From Azospirillum lipoferum (GTDB lineage: Bacteria > Pseudomonadota > Alphaproteobacteria > Azospirillales > Azospirillaceae): a stretch of 64,000 bases of DNA. Under the pieces are notes generated by a model that was not told where the DNA came from, did not search any database, and saw only the letters and a list, made by a program, of their open reading frames with translations. Numbering within the stretch: the first letter of the stretch is position 1; every line of letters starts with the position of its first letter. The position numbers were made by a program, and so were the translations under genes. The stretch lies in contig NZ_JALJXJ010000011.1 in assembly GCF_024170005.1 (NCBI RefSeq), forward strand, positions 290,610 through 354,609. Reading direction: 5' to 3'. Positions 42,060 to 49,166 of the stretch are shown piece after piece.

Positions 42060-42149
42060 TCAGAACCGTTCGGGGCGGATCAGGGCATAGACCAGATAGG
42101 CCAGCAGCCCGGCGGTCACGAGACCGGCCAGGGCATAGTCGAGGGTCAT
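42060..42149 (-). CDS. kdpF: KdpF small membrane subunit
   Basis: A 29-residue hydrophobic peptide beginning MTLDYALAGLVTAGLLAYLV and ending RPERF, which is typical of KdpF. GAGGGGG lies about eight bases before the ATG at 42149. KdpF is a single-span peptide that stabilises the KdpABC complex. Confidence 0.9.
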   Translation of the reverse strand: MTLDYALAGLVTAGLLAYLVYALIRPERF

Positions 42150-42162
42150 GGCGCCGTCCCCC

Positions 42163-42246
42163 TCACAGCCGGTCGCAGGCATGGACATAGGCGACCGCCG
42201 CGGCAAAGAAGCCGACGGTGAGCGCCAGGAACAGAAGGTCGAGCAT
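42163..42246 (-). CDS. 27-residue membrane peptide upstream of kdpF
   Basis: An ATG at 42246 with GGAG nine bases upstream opens a 27-residue frame starting MLDLLFLALTVGFFAAA and ending HACDRL, one hydrophobic helix with a short polar end. It stops 13 bases before kdpF. Hydrophobicity, ribosome site and operon position make it a likely gene. Similar tiny peptides occur ahead of kdpF in other alphaproteobacteria as far as I recall, without a known role. Cotranslation suggests an accessory of the Kdp complex. Confidence 0.6.
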   Translation of the reverse strand: MLDLLFLALTVGFFAAAVAYVHACDRL

Positions 42247-42396
42247 GGTTCGGGTCTCCGGGATTGCGCCCTCTTGGCCCGCCACGCCGGCTCGGCACGG
42301 CGGAAGGCCACGGGTCAAACGGAACGGGGCCGGAACTCCTGTCCGCTGCCGTAGCGGCTTGGGAAAGATCCGACCCCGTGAGGATGTGCCGGAGCC

Positions 42397-42450
42397 GCGT
42401 ATAAATTCGATGGGGGGTGCCGATACCGGAAAATATAGGCGGCATATATG
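42397..42450 (-). promoter_or_regulatory. Duplicated kdp upstream element, copy 1 (candidate KdpE site and promoter)
   Basis: A 54-bp block whose near-copy lies at 42917-42969. Shared blocks on the plus strand are GCGTATAAAT, CGATGGGGG, CCGGAAA(A)TATAGG and TATATG, with one indel. Read leftward, toward kdp, it contains TATATGCCGCCTATATTT, an AT-rich direct repeat of the kind KdpE recognises, and further on TTTATAC, a possible -10. It ends about 150 bases before the first kdp-operon ORF. Assignment to KdpE is inference. Confidence 0.65.
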
Positions 42451-42495
42451 AAGCCACCGGTCACTCGACCTGGCGAGCGATGCGCCTGCGGCCGG

Positions 42496-42576
42496 TCATG
42501 CCACCCAAGGGCGCTGGCCGATACAGGCACCGTTCAACGCGAACAGGATCGCGGCCGGGGCAAAATCGACGATCAT
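42496..42576 (-). CDS. 26-residue hydrophobic peptide downstream of the 42645 gene
   Basis: ATG 42576 is preceded by GGAGA at good spacing and opens a 26-residue frame starting MIVDFAPAAILFALNGACIG and ending QRPWVA. It is a short hydrophobic helix resembling KdpF-class peptides only in size. It follows the 69-residue membrane gene by 68 bases on the same strand, so both may be transcribed from the second kdp-like element. No homologue is recognised; a chance ORF is possible. Confidence 0.4.
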   Translation of the reverse strand: MIVDFAPAAILFALNGACIGQRPWVA

Positions 42577-42644
42577 GGGACATCTCCAGATCCCGCCCGT
42601 CGAGGGCGTCGCATCCGCCATTCCCAGGGGTGCCGTCGCCGGAC

Positions 42645-42854
42645 TCAGGCGCCGATCCAGGCGACCAGCACTTGCAGCGCCAGTGCGACCAGCAGGAAGG
42701 CGGCGACGGTGAACGCCGCCTCGCCCAGCACCGCGCGCGGAGAGGGAAACACCTCACGGGAAGCCTCGGCCGACGCCTGCGGATCATGTCCATCCATTTG
42801 CGCCGGGGGGAGTGCAGCCCGATCAAGCAGCGCATGAGGCGATTTACCGTACAT
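42645..42854 (-). CDS. 69-residue single-TM protein, candidate Kdp-regulon member
   Basis: Starts at ATG 42854 (MYGKSPHALLDRAALPP), with GAGG about six bases upstream; a longer frame to 42893 lacks such a site. A polar N-terminal half is followed by one membrane helix at the end (GEAAFTVAAFLLVALALQVLVAWIGA). It lies 62 bases downstream of the second copy of the kdp upstream element and points the same way as kdp. I know no family for it. Shared regulation suggests a role in potassium or osmotic stress, which is inference. Confidence 0.6.
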   Translation of the reverse strand: MYGKSPHALLDRAALPPAQMDGHDPQASAEASREVFPSPRAVLGEAAFTVAAFLLVALALQVLVAWIGA

Positions 42855-42916
42855 GGCAACCTCGCAATCCAATGACCGGCCGGCGACCGGCATCTCCCTG
42901 AGAAGAAGGCTGTCCT

Positions 42917-42969
42917 GCGTATAAATGCGATGGGGGACGTGAAGCCCGGAAATATAGGGGATTTATATG
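42917..42969 (-). promoter_or_regulatory. Duplicated kdp upstream element, copy 2
   Basis: Near-copy of 42397-42450 in the same orientation. Read leftward it has TATAAATCCCCTATATTT (direct TATA-type repeats) followed by CATTTATACGC about 25 bases on. It sits just upstream of the 69-residue membrane-protein gene. The rest of 42855-43151 holds no gene. Confidence 0.65.
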
Positions 42970-43047
42970 CCGCCGATGCAAAGGCGGCCGACCGGAAGGC
43001 GATCGAACCGCCTGCGCCGGATCGAGTGCGACGAGCGCCGCGCCAAG

Positions 43048-43074
43048 CGTGCAAGGTGATGTACCCGTTGCACG
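43048..43074. terminator. Weak stem-loop downstream of the GntR gene
   Basis: CGTGCAA and TTGCACG are 7-bp inverted arms separated by 13 bases, about 80 bases past the end of the GntR gene. There is no U-tract, so it is only a weak terminator candidate. Confidence 0.25.
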
Positions 43075-43151
43075 ACATTCTGCTGGTGGTGTCGTGTAGC
43101 GCCTTGAGTGGCCGAGACGATTGCCGGAACGGCGCCGGCTTCCGTCCGCCC

Positions 43152-43871
43152 CTACCCTTCCCAGCGGTGGGAGAGGACGAAGCTGTAGCGTTCGGACCGG
43201 ACGTGGAACACCGAACGGTCGGCACAGCCGCCGCCGACAAAGACGGAGCGGCGGTCCATCACCAGCACCGGCGCGCCGCCCGGCAGGCCGAGCACCGCCG
43301 CCACTTCCCCATCGGCCGCCGCCGCCTTCACCTCGATGTCGGCGCCGCCGACCGGCTTGCCGACGACATCCTGCAGGATGCCGTAGATCGGCCTGTGCCC
43401 GGTCGCCTGCCAGTCAATGGATTCCAGGGCCGGCGGCAGCAGGCTGCGGCCCAGGGCCACCGGCTCGCCATCCACCAGATGCAGGCGGCACACCTCCAGG
43501 CAACGGGGACCGAAATCCTCCCGCAGGTCTGCCGGCGTCGCGACGACCCGCGCCGACAAGGGCCGCATCGTGGCGTCCAGCCCCTGCAATCGGAGGGATT
43601 CGTGGAAGCTGCGCAGGCGGTCGAGCGGATGCTGGACACGTTTGCCCGCCGTGAAGGTGCCCTTGCCCTTGCGGCGCTCGATCAGCCCGTCCGCCTCCAG
43701 CCGGTCGAGCGCCAGCCGGACGGTGACCCGGCTGACGCCGAAGCGGGCGCCGATCTCGCTTTCCGTCGGCAGCCGTCCCGACGGCTCGAACAGACGGGCG
43801 GCGATCTCGTCGCGCAGCCGGTCGGCGATCTGCCGGTACAGCGCCGTCGCGTTGTCTCGCACCACGGGCAC
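43152..43871 (-). CDS. GntR-family transcriptional regulator (HutC/UTRA type)
   Basis: 239 residues from GTG 43871, which has GGAGGG nine bases upstream; a longer frame needs a TTG start at 43946. The N-terminal winged helix is classic GntR: ALYRQIADRLRDEIAARLF, LPTESEIGARFGVSRVTVRLALDRLEADGLIERRKGKGTF. The C-terminal UTRA ligand domain runs from ~85 to the end. It is divergent from the ABC transporter operon at 44072, with a perfect palindrome between them, and probably represses that operon until a ligand binds. Confidence 0.9.
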   Translation of the reverse strand: MPVVRDNATALYRQIADRLRDEIAARLFEPSGRLPTESEIGARFGVSRVTVRLALDRLEADGLIERRKGKGTFTAGKRVQHPLDRLRSFHESLRLQGLDATMRPLSARVVATPADLREDFGPRCLEVCRLHLVDGEPVALGRSLLPPALESIDWQATGHRPIYGILQDVVGKPVGGADIEVKAAAADGEVAAVLGLPGGAPVLVMDRRSVFVGGGCADRSVFHVRSERYSFVLSHRWEG

Positions 43872-44010
43872 CCTGGCTTCCCTCCCTGATTGATCCGACC
43901 AACGGATCGAGGCCGCCTTGATGCCACCGGCGATGGGACGGCTCAAGCCTCAATGCCGCCACGTTGCCGGTTGCGTGAATCCGCTTCAATTCCCTAGTTG
44001 CCCCGTATTT

Positions 44011-44026
44011 TATAATATGTATTATA
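44011..44026. promoter_or_regulatory. Perfect palindrome TATAATA-TG-TATTATA, likely GntR operator
   Basis: The 16-bp sequence TATAATATGTATTATA lies between the divergent GntR gene and the ABC operon, 46 bases before the ATPase start codon. A further half-site (GTATTATC) follows at 44029-44036. The AT content is extreme for this genome. It can also serve as a -10 element, so a bound regulator would block the promoter directly. Confidence 0.6.
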
Positions 44027-44071
44027 TTGTATTATCTAATTGCGTTGGTTGATCGGAGGGATAGAACGGAT

Positions 44072-44905
44072 ATGGACTGTGAAATCCCGACATCTCTTTC
44101 TGATAACCGTCTCGGTGATTTTTCCAATGATCGCCCCGGCGGAGCCGCCTTCCGCGTCGATGGCGTGGATTTCACCTATGACGGTGCGCTCCCGATGTTC
44201 CGCTCGCTGACACTGTCAGCCCGTCCGGGGGAGTTCGTGGCGCTGCTCGGCCCGTCGGGCTGCGGCAAGACCACGCTGCTCAACCTGCTGTCCGGCTTCC
44301 TGCCGCCCGACTCCGGTCGCATCACCATCGACGGCGAGACGGTGACGCCGGAAATGCCTGCCCTCGGCCATGTCTTCCAGTCGCCGCAGCTGTTTCCCTG
44401 GCTGGACGTGCTCGACAATGTCCGCTTCGGCCTGCGGATGGCCGGCCGGCTGCCGGATGCGGAACAGCGGGACAAGGCGATGGCGGTGCTGTCGCTGGTC
44501 GGGCTGGAGGCCGCTGCCGGCAAATTCCCCCACCAGCTTTCGGGCGGCATGCAGCAGCGGGTGGCGCTGGCCCGCGCATTAGTGCTGGAACCGCGCCTGC
44601 TGCTGATGGACGAGCCGTTCGCCGCGCTGGACGCCATCACCCGCGCCACCCTGAACGAGGAACTGCTTCGGCTGTGCGGCCGGCTCGGCCAGACGGTCCT
44701 GTTCATCACCCACGACGTGGAAGAGGCGGTGTTCCTGGCCGACCGCGTCGTGCTGCTCGGCATTGCCCCGGCCGGCATCCACAGCGAACTGGCCATTGAC
44801 CTGCCCCGCCCGCGCCATCTGCGCGAGACGCGGCGGCTGGAACGCTTCACCACCCTGACCGACACGCTGCTGGAGCGGATTTCCGCCATCGTCGCCGCGG
44901 CCTGA
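44072..44905 (+). CDS. ABC transporter ATP-binding protein, NitT/TauT family
   Basis: 277 residues from ATG 44072 (MDCEIPTSLSDNRL), with GGAGGG 12 bases upstream. Walker A GPSGCGKTT, Q-loop GHVFQSPQLFPWLDVL, signature LSGGMQQRVALARAL, Walker B LLLMDEPFAALD and switch LFITHDVEEAV are intact. First gene of a four-gene operon with binding protein, permease and a PHP-type hydrolase. The family imports sulfonates, nitrate, cyanate, thiamine precursors and similar compounds; the actual substrate is unknown. Confidence 0.88.
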   Translation: MDCEIPTSLSDNRLGDFSNDRPGGAAFRVDGVDFTYDGALPMFRSLTLSARPGEFVALLGPSGCGKTTLLNLLSGFLPPDSGRITIDGETVTPEMPALGHVFQSPQLFPWLDVLDNVRFGLRMAGRLPDAEQRDKAMAVLSLVGLEAAAGKFPHQLSGGMQQRVALARALVLEPRLLLMDEPFAALDAITRATLNEELLRLCGRLGQTVLFITHDVEEAVFLADRVVLLGIAPAGIHSELAIDLPRPRHLRETRRLERFTTLTDTLLERISAIVAAA

Positions 44906-44957
44906 GCCGCGGCCGGGACCATCCCCCTGCCAGCCCCCGACCAAAAGGATTTCGCGC

Positions 44958-45977
44958 ATGAACCGGATGTTCGCCGCGGCGCTGTCCGCCGCCCTGTATG
45001 GCTCCATCGTCCTGCTCGCCGGCATCGCCCCGGCCGGAGCCGCCGCCACGGGCGACAGCCGGCCGCTGCGGGTTGGCTGGGTCTTCGCCATGGCCAACGC
45101 TCCTGCGCTGGTCGCCGACCGCAAGGGCTTCTATGCCGAAGAGGGGCTGGCGGTGGAGGCCAAGCCCTTCGGCGATGGGCCGGTGATCCAGCAGGCGCTC
45201 GCCGCCGGTGAGCTGGATGTCGCCTATATCGGCACGCCGCCGGTCTACCAGTGGGCGGCGCGCGGGTTGGACAGCCGCATCCTGGCCAAGGTCAATTACG
45301 GGCAGGCGGCGGTGATCGCCAACAACCCCGCCATCGTCAAGCTGTCCGACCTGCGCGGCCGCAAGGTCGCCGGGGTGGCGCGCGGCAGCGGGATGGACGT
45401 GCTGCTGCGCGGCGTCGTGCTGAAGGAGGCCGCCGGCCTCGACCCCGACCGCGACCTGTCGGTAGTGTCGATGCCGGTCGGCAACATGAACGCCGCCCTG
45501 GACAGCGGCACGATGGACGCCGCCTTCACCTGGGAACCCTTCATCAGCCAGCAGGTGCTCCGGGGGAGCGCGCATGTGCTGTTCGACGTCAACCAAGCGC
45601 TGCCCGGCTATCCCTGGTACGTGGTGATGGCGCCGAAGAAGACGCTGGCAGAGCGGCCGGACGATGTGGTGAAGCTGCTGCGCGCCCATGCCAAGGCCAT
45701 CGCCTGGCTGTCCGACCATCCGGCCGAAGGCGATGCCTTGATCGCCGAGGCGTTCAAGCTGGAGCCGGCGAAGCGGGCCGACGGCACGGAGATCGCCCCG
45801 GCCGCGGTAGCCGCGGAGGCGCGCAAGCGGCTGGGCTGGTCGGACCGGCTTGAGGACAGCGACCTCGCCTTCATCCAGCGGCTGATGGACAGCTCGCTGG
45901 CGCTCGGCTTCATCCCGGCGCCGATGAAGGCGGCGGACATCGTCGACAGTTCCTATCTCCACCGGGCAGGGCGCTGA
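44958..45977 (+). CDS. ABC transporter substrate-binding protein, NitT/TauT family
   Basis: 339 residues with a Sec signal peptide (FAAALSAALYGSIVLLAGIAP, cleavage near AGAAA). Mature part: LRVGWVFAMANAPALVADRKGFYAEEGLAVEAKPFGDGPVIQQALAAGELDVAYIGTPPVYQWAARG, GSGMDVLLRGVVLKEA, MDAAFTWEPFISQQVL. Closest in style to sulfonate and taurine binding proteins. AAAGGAT precedes the ATG. The permease starts inside its stop codon. Confidence 0.87.
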   Translation: MNRMFAAALSAALYGSIVLLAGIAPAGAAATGDSRPLRVGWVFAMANAPALVADRKGFYAEEGLAVEAKPFGDGPVIQQALAAGELDVAYIGTPPVYQWAARGLDSRILAKVNYGQAAVIANNPAIVKLSDLRGRKVAGVARGSGMDVLLRGVVLKEAAGLDPDRDLSVVSMPVGNMNAALDSGTMDAAFTWEPFISQQVLRGSAHVLFDVNQALPGYPWYVVMAPKKTLAERPDDVVKLLRAHAKAIAWLSDHPAEGDALIAEAFKLEPAKRADGTEIAPAAVAAEARKRLGWSDRLEDSDLAFIQRLMDSSLALGFIPAPMKAADIVDSSYLHRAGR

Positions 45978-46720
45978 TGCGGACCCGGCTTTACGGCTGG
46001 GCGGCCTTCCCGTCGCTGCTGCTGGTCTGGAGCGCCGCCGCCTGGAACCTGCCGCCCTATGTCCTGCCACAGCCCTGGGCGGTGGCGGCGGAGGCGGTGC
46101 GCTGGCTCGACAGCGGCCAGCTCGCCGCCCATGTCGGCGCCAGCCTGCTGCGCGAAGCCGGCGGCTTCGCGGTGGCCGTGCTGGGCGCGCTGGCACTGGG
46201 ACTGGCCGGTGCGCTGTCGCCGGGCTTCCGCGCCTTTTCCGCCCCGCTGACCGGCCTGTTCATGGCGATCCCGCCGATCGCCTGGGCGCCGCTGTCGATG
46301 ATCTTCTTCGGGTTGGGCTATGTCGCCATCACCATGGTGATCGTGGTCGCCGCCCTGTTCCCGATGGCGGTGACGGTGCAGGAGGGCTTCCTCGCCATCC
46401 GCAACGGCAATTTGCGCGCCGCCCGTGTGCTGGGCGCCCGCCGCTGGCAGCTGATCCGCCACGTCTATCTCCCGGCTTCGCTGCCCTTCCTGACCGCGGC
46501 ATTGCGCATCGGCTTCAGTCAGGCATGGCGGGCGTTGGTGGCGGCCGAGATGCTCGGCGCCTCGCAGGGGATCGGCTGGATGGTCGCCATGGGCGGCCAG
46601 ATCGGCAACGCCACCCAGGTGCTGCTGGGCGTCGCCATCATCGGCATGACCGCCTGGATCACCGAAGGCCTCGTCTTCCGCCGCATCGAGCGGCGCTACC
46701 GCCATTGGCATCTCGCCTGA
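45977..46720 (+). CDS. ABC transporter permease, NitT/TauT family
   Basis: 247 residues, about six membrane spans, with the EAA-type loop NLRAARVLGARRWQLIRHVYLPASLPFLTAALRIGFSQAWRALVAAEM. Its ATG (45977-45979) overlaps the stop of the binding protein by one base. It is the membrane partner of the ATPase at 44072. Confidence 0.88.
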   Translation: MRTRLYGWAAFPSLLLVWSAAAWNLPPYVLPQPWAVAAEAVRWLDSGQLAAHVGASLLREAGGFAVAVLGALALGLAGALSPGFRAFSAPLTGLFMAIPPIAWAPLSMIFFGLGYVAITMVIVVAALFPMAVTVQEGFLAIRNGNLRAARVLGARRWQLIRHVYLPASLPFLTAALRIGFSQAWRALVAAEMLGASQGIGWMVAMGGQIGNATQVLLGVAIIGMTAWITEGLVFRRIERRYRHWHLA

Positions 46721-46756
46721 CCCGATAACTCACAGAAAGCCGGAGGAAACGCCGCC

Positions 46757-49120
46757 ATGTCCGAAGCCACGCAACTTGTCCGACACATCGCCCCCGTCGG
46801 GCTGTACGAGCGCAACAAGGACCGCCCCTTTCTGGGTTCCACCAGCTGTTCGCACCGCCGGCTGGTCGCCGGCGAATGGACCGAACTGCAACTGGTCTAC
46901 GAGGTCGGCGCGTCGGGCCTCGCCGACGGGGCCGGCATCAAACTGGCGATGAAGTTCTATTCCGACTGGGCGCTGTTCCAGACCAGCGACCCGCAGGCCG
47001 CCAACTATGTCTCGGCCGAGTATGAGGCCGGGCCGCTGGTGCCGGGCCAGAGCCCGGCGACGATCCAGGCGCTGAAGGTGCGCTTCGACCAGAAGGGCCA
47101 CGAGCGCCCCTATCAGAAGGCCATCGTCATCGACGTGATCGACGGCTACCTCAACCCCGGCGACCGCATCGTCATTAGGCTGGGCGACCGGCGGCGCGGC
47201 GGGCCGGGCACCCGGGTGCAGAGCTTCGTCGAGCAGGGATTCCGCTTCCGCGTCTTCATCGACCCGCTCGGCAGCCAGAAATATGCCGAGGTGCCGGGCG
47301 ATTGCGTGCTTGACATCGTTCCCGGCGCGCCGGCCGCCCTGCGTCTGGTGGCACCGCGCCTGACCGCACCCGGCCCGGCCAGCCTGCTGCTGCGCGCCGA
47401 GGACGTCTGGGGCAATTGCTGCACCGGCGGCTCAATCGATGCCACCCTGGCGCTGGCCGGACCGCAGGGGGAGACCACGCGGAAACTGACGCTCTCACCC
47501 AACCCGGACATTTATGGCTGGCTGGTCCATCGCCAGGAAACGGCGCTGTCCGAGGGAGACTGGCGCATCGCCGCCACGGCCGACGGGCTGGTCCCGGCCG
47601 AGGCCTTCGTCACCGTCGAGGAGAACGCGCCGCGCGCCTATTATGCCGACCTGCATGTCCATTCCAACGACACGGTCGGCACCAACGACACCGCTTACAA
47701 CCTGTCCTACGGCCGCGACATCGCCGGGCTGGACGTGCTGGGCTATACCGCCAACGACTTCAACATCACCGAACGCGCCTGGAGCGAGGCGGTCGGGCTG
47801 ATCGACCGCTTCAACGAGGCCGGCCGCTTCGTCTGCTATCCCGGCACCGAATGGTGCGGCAACTCGGCGGCGGGCGGCGACCACAATGTCGTCTTCCTGC
47901 GCGACGGCGTGCCGCAATTCCCCACCGACAGCCGGGGGCAGCCGGTCCGCTCCTTTGAATGGAACGAGTCCACGCGCGGCAAGCTGCGCCCCGGCGCCTG
48001 GCCGCTCGACGATCTCTATGCCGCCTATCAGGACGACCCGGAAGGCCATCTGCTGATCCCGCATGTCGGCGGACGGCGCTGCAATCTCGACTGGCACCAT
48101 CCCGAGCTGGAGCGGCTGATCGAGATCGGCTCCGCCTGGGGCCAGTTCCACTGGGTCTATGCCGAGGCGCTGGCCCGCGGCTACCGGCTTGGCGCCTCGG
48201 CCAGCAGCGACGAGCATCAGGGCCGCTGCGGCGGCGGGGCGCCGGCAACCGCAGTGTTCGGCGCGCGCGGCGGGCTGACCGGGGTGCTGGCCGACCGGCT
48301 CGACCGCGCCACCGTCGGGCGCGCGCTGCGGGCGCGCCGCACCTTCGCCACCACTGGCGAGCGCAGTTTCGCCAGCCTGCGGCTGGGCGACACCTGGATG
48401 GGCGAGGTGGTAACGGCGTCGACAGCGGATATGCTCGACTACCGGCTGCTCGGCGACCGCGGCTGGGAAAGCCTGAGGCTCTACGATGGCGAGACTCTGC
48501 TGTGGGAGCGCGACCTGCACCGCGAACTGGGATTGTCGGAACGCCGCATCCGCCTGCGGCTGGGCGGCGCCCGCATCAAGGACCGCTACCGCGGCGCCTA
48601 CTGGAGCGGCGGCATCACCGTCACCGGGGCGGCGGTGCAACGGGCCGAACCCTTCGGCTTCGACCATCCCGAACAGGGCTGCTGGCGGCAGGACGCCACC
48701 ACCGTGGCTCTGCGCACCGTCACCCATGGCGACACAGACGGGGTGGAGCTGACGCTGTCGCAGTTGGCCGGCACCCGCATCCGGGTGCATCTGGACATCG
48801 GCACCTATGTGAAGGTCGGCAACCCGCTGACGCCACCGCCCAACCCCCATGCACCTGAGGCGGCGCTGGAGATCGACGGCGATGCGCTGCTCGACCAAGC
48901 CCAATCCTCCGCAGGGACCGTCACCCGCGTGCTGCCTGGAACCGAACTGGAGGTGACGGTGGAGCGCGTCACCGAGGCGCCGCTGCCCCGCGACCTTGCC
49001 GGCCGCATCCCGCTCGCCGGGCTGGAACTGGCAGACGGCCGCGAACATCCGCTGTTCCTCACCGGCCGCCAGCGCGACCAGTCGCGGGTGTGGACCTCTG
49101 CGCTGTTCCTGACACTCTGA
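46757..49120 (+). CDS. Large PHP/DUF3604-type metal-dependent hydrolase candidate
   Basis: 787 residues, no signal peptide. Residues 1-290 are beta-rich, without a family I recognise. From ~295 a PHP-like metal site is visible: YYADLHVHSND (H300, H302), CYPGTEWCG, GGDHNVVF, LLIPHVGG and GASASSDEHQGRCGG, followed by GLTGVLADRLDRATVGRALRARRTFATTG. This order fits DUF3604/PHP-domain proteins, thought to be phosphoesterases or related hydrolases. It is last in the GntR-controlled ABC operon (36 bases after the permease, GGAGG site), so it probably cleaves the imported compound. The substrate is unknown. Confidence 0.75.
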   Translation: MSEATQLVRHIAPVGLYERNKDRPFLGSTSCSHRRLVAGEWTELQLVYEVGASGLADGAGIKLAMKFYSDWALFQTSDPQAANYVSAEYEAGPLVPGQSPATIQALKVRFDQKGHERPYQKAIVIDVIDGYLNPGDRIVIRLGDRRRGGPGTRVQSFVEQGFRFRVFIDPLGSQKYAEVPGDCVLDIVPGAPAALRLVAPRLTAPGPASLLLRAEDVWGNCCTGGSIDATLALAGPQGETTRKLTLSPNPDIYGWLVHRQETALSEGDWRIAATADGLVPAEAFVTVEENAPRAYYADLHVHSNDTVGTNDTAYNLSYGRDIAGLDVLGYTANDFNITERAWSEAVGLIDRFNEAGRFVCYPGTEWCGNSAAGGDHNVVFLRDGVPQFPTDSRGQPVRSFEWNESTRGKLRPGAWPLDDLYAAYQDDPEGHLLIPHVGGRRCNLDWHHPELERLIEIGSAWGQFHWVYAEALARGYRLGASASSDEHQGRCGGGAPATAVFGARGGLTGVLADRLDRATVGRALRARRTFATTGERSFASLRLGDTWMGEVVTASTADMLDYRLLGDRGWESLRLYDGETLLWERDLHRELGLSERRIRLRLGGARIKDRYRGAYWSGGITVTGAAVQRAEPFGFDHPEQGCWRQDATTVALRTVTHGDTDGVELTLSQLAGTRIRVHLDIGTYVKVGNPLTPPPNPHAPEAALEIDGDALLDQAQSSAGTVTRVLPGTELEVTVERVTEAPLPRDLAGRIPLAGLELADGREHPLFLTGRQRDQSRVWTSALFLTL

Positions 49121-49129
49121 AGGCGATAG

Positions 49130-49162
49130 CCCTGGCGACCCGGTCACGCCGGATCGCCAGGG
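49130..49162. terminator. Bidirectional stem-loop terminator between convergent genes
   Basis: CCCTGGCGA at 49130-49138 pairs with TCGCCAGGG at 49154-49162; the inner CCGG...CCGG extends the stem. It lies exactly between the convergent PHP-hydrolase gene (ends 49120) and the SfnB-like gene (ends 49167). Confidence 0.65.
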
Positions 49163-49166
49163 CGGA

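Noticed and set aside
42461..43240. 259-codon minus-strand frame across the kdp-element region
   Set aside because: Covers both regulatory elements and the small membrane gene in another frame, with no domain and arginine-rich shadow composition.
44815..46196. Overlapping minus-strand frames across the ABC operon
   Set aside because: Shadows of binding protein and permease genes.
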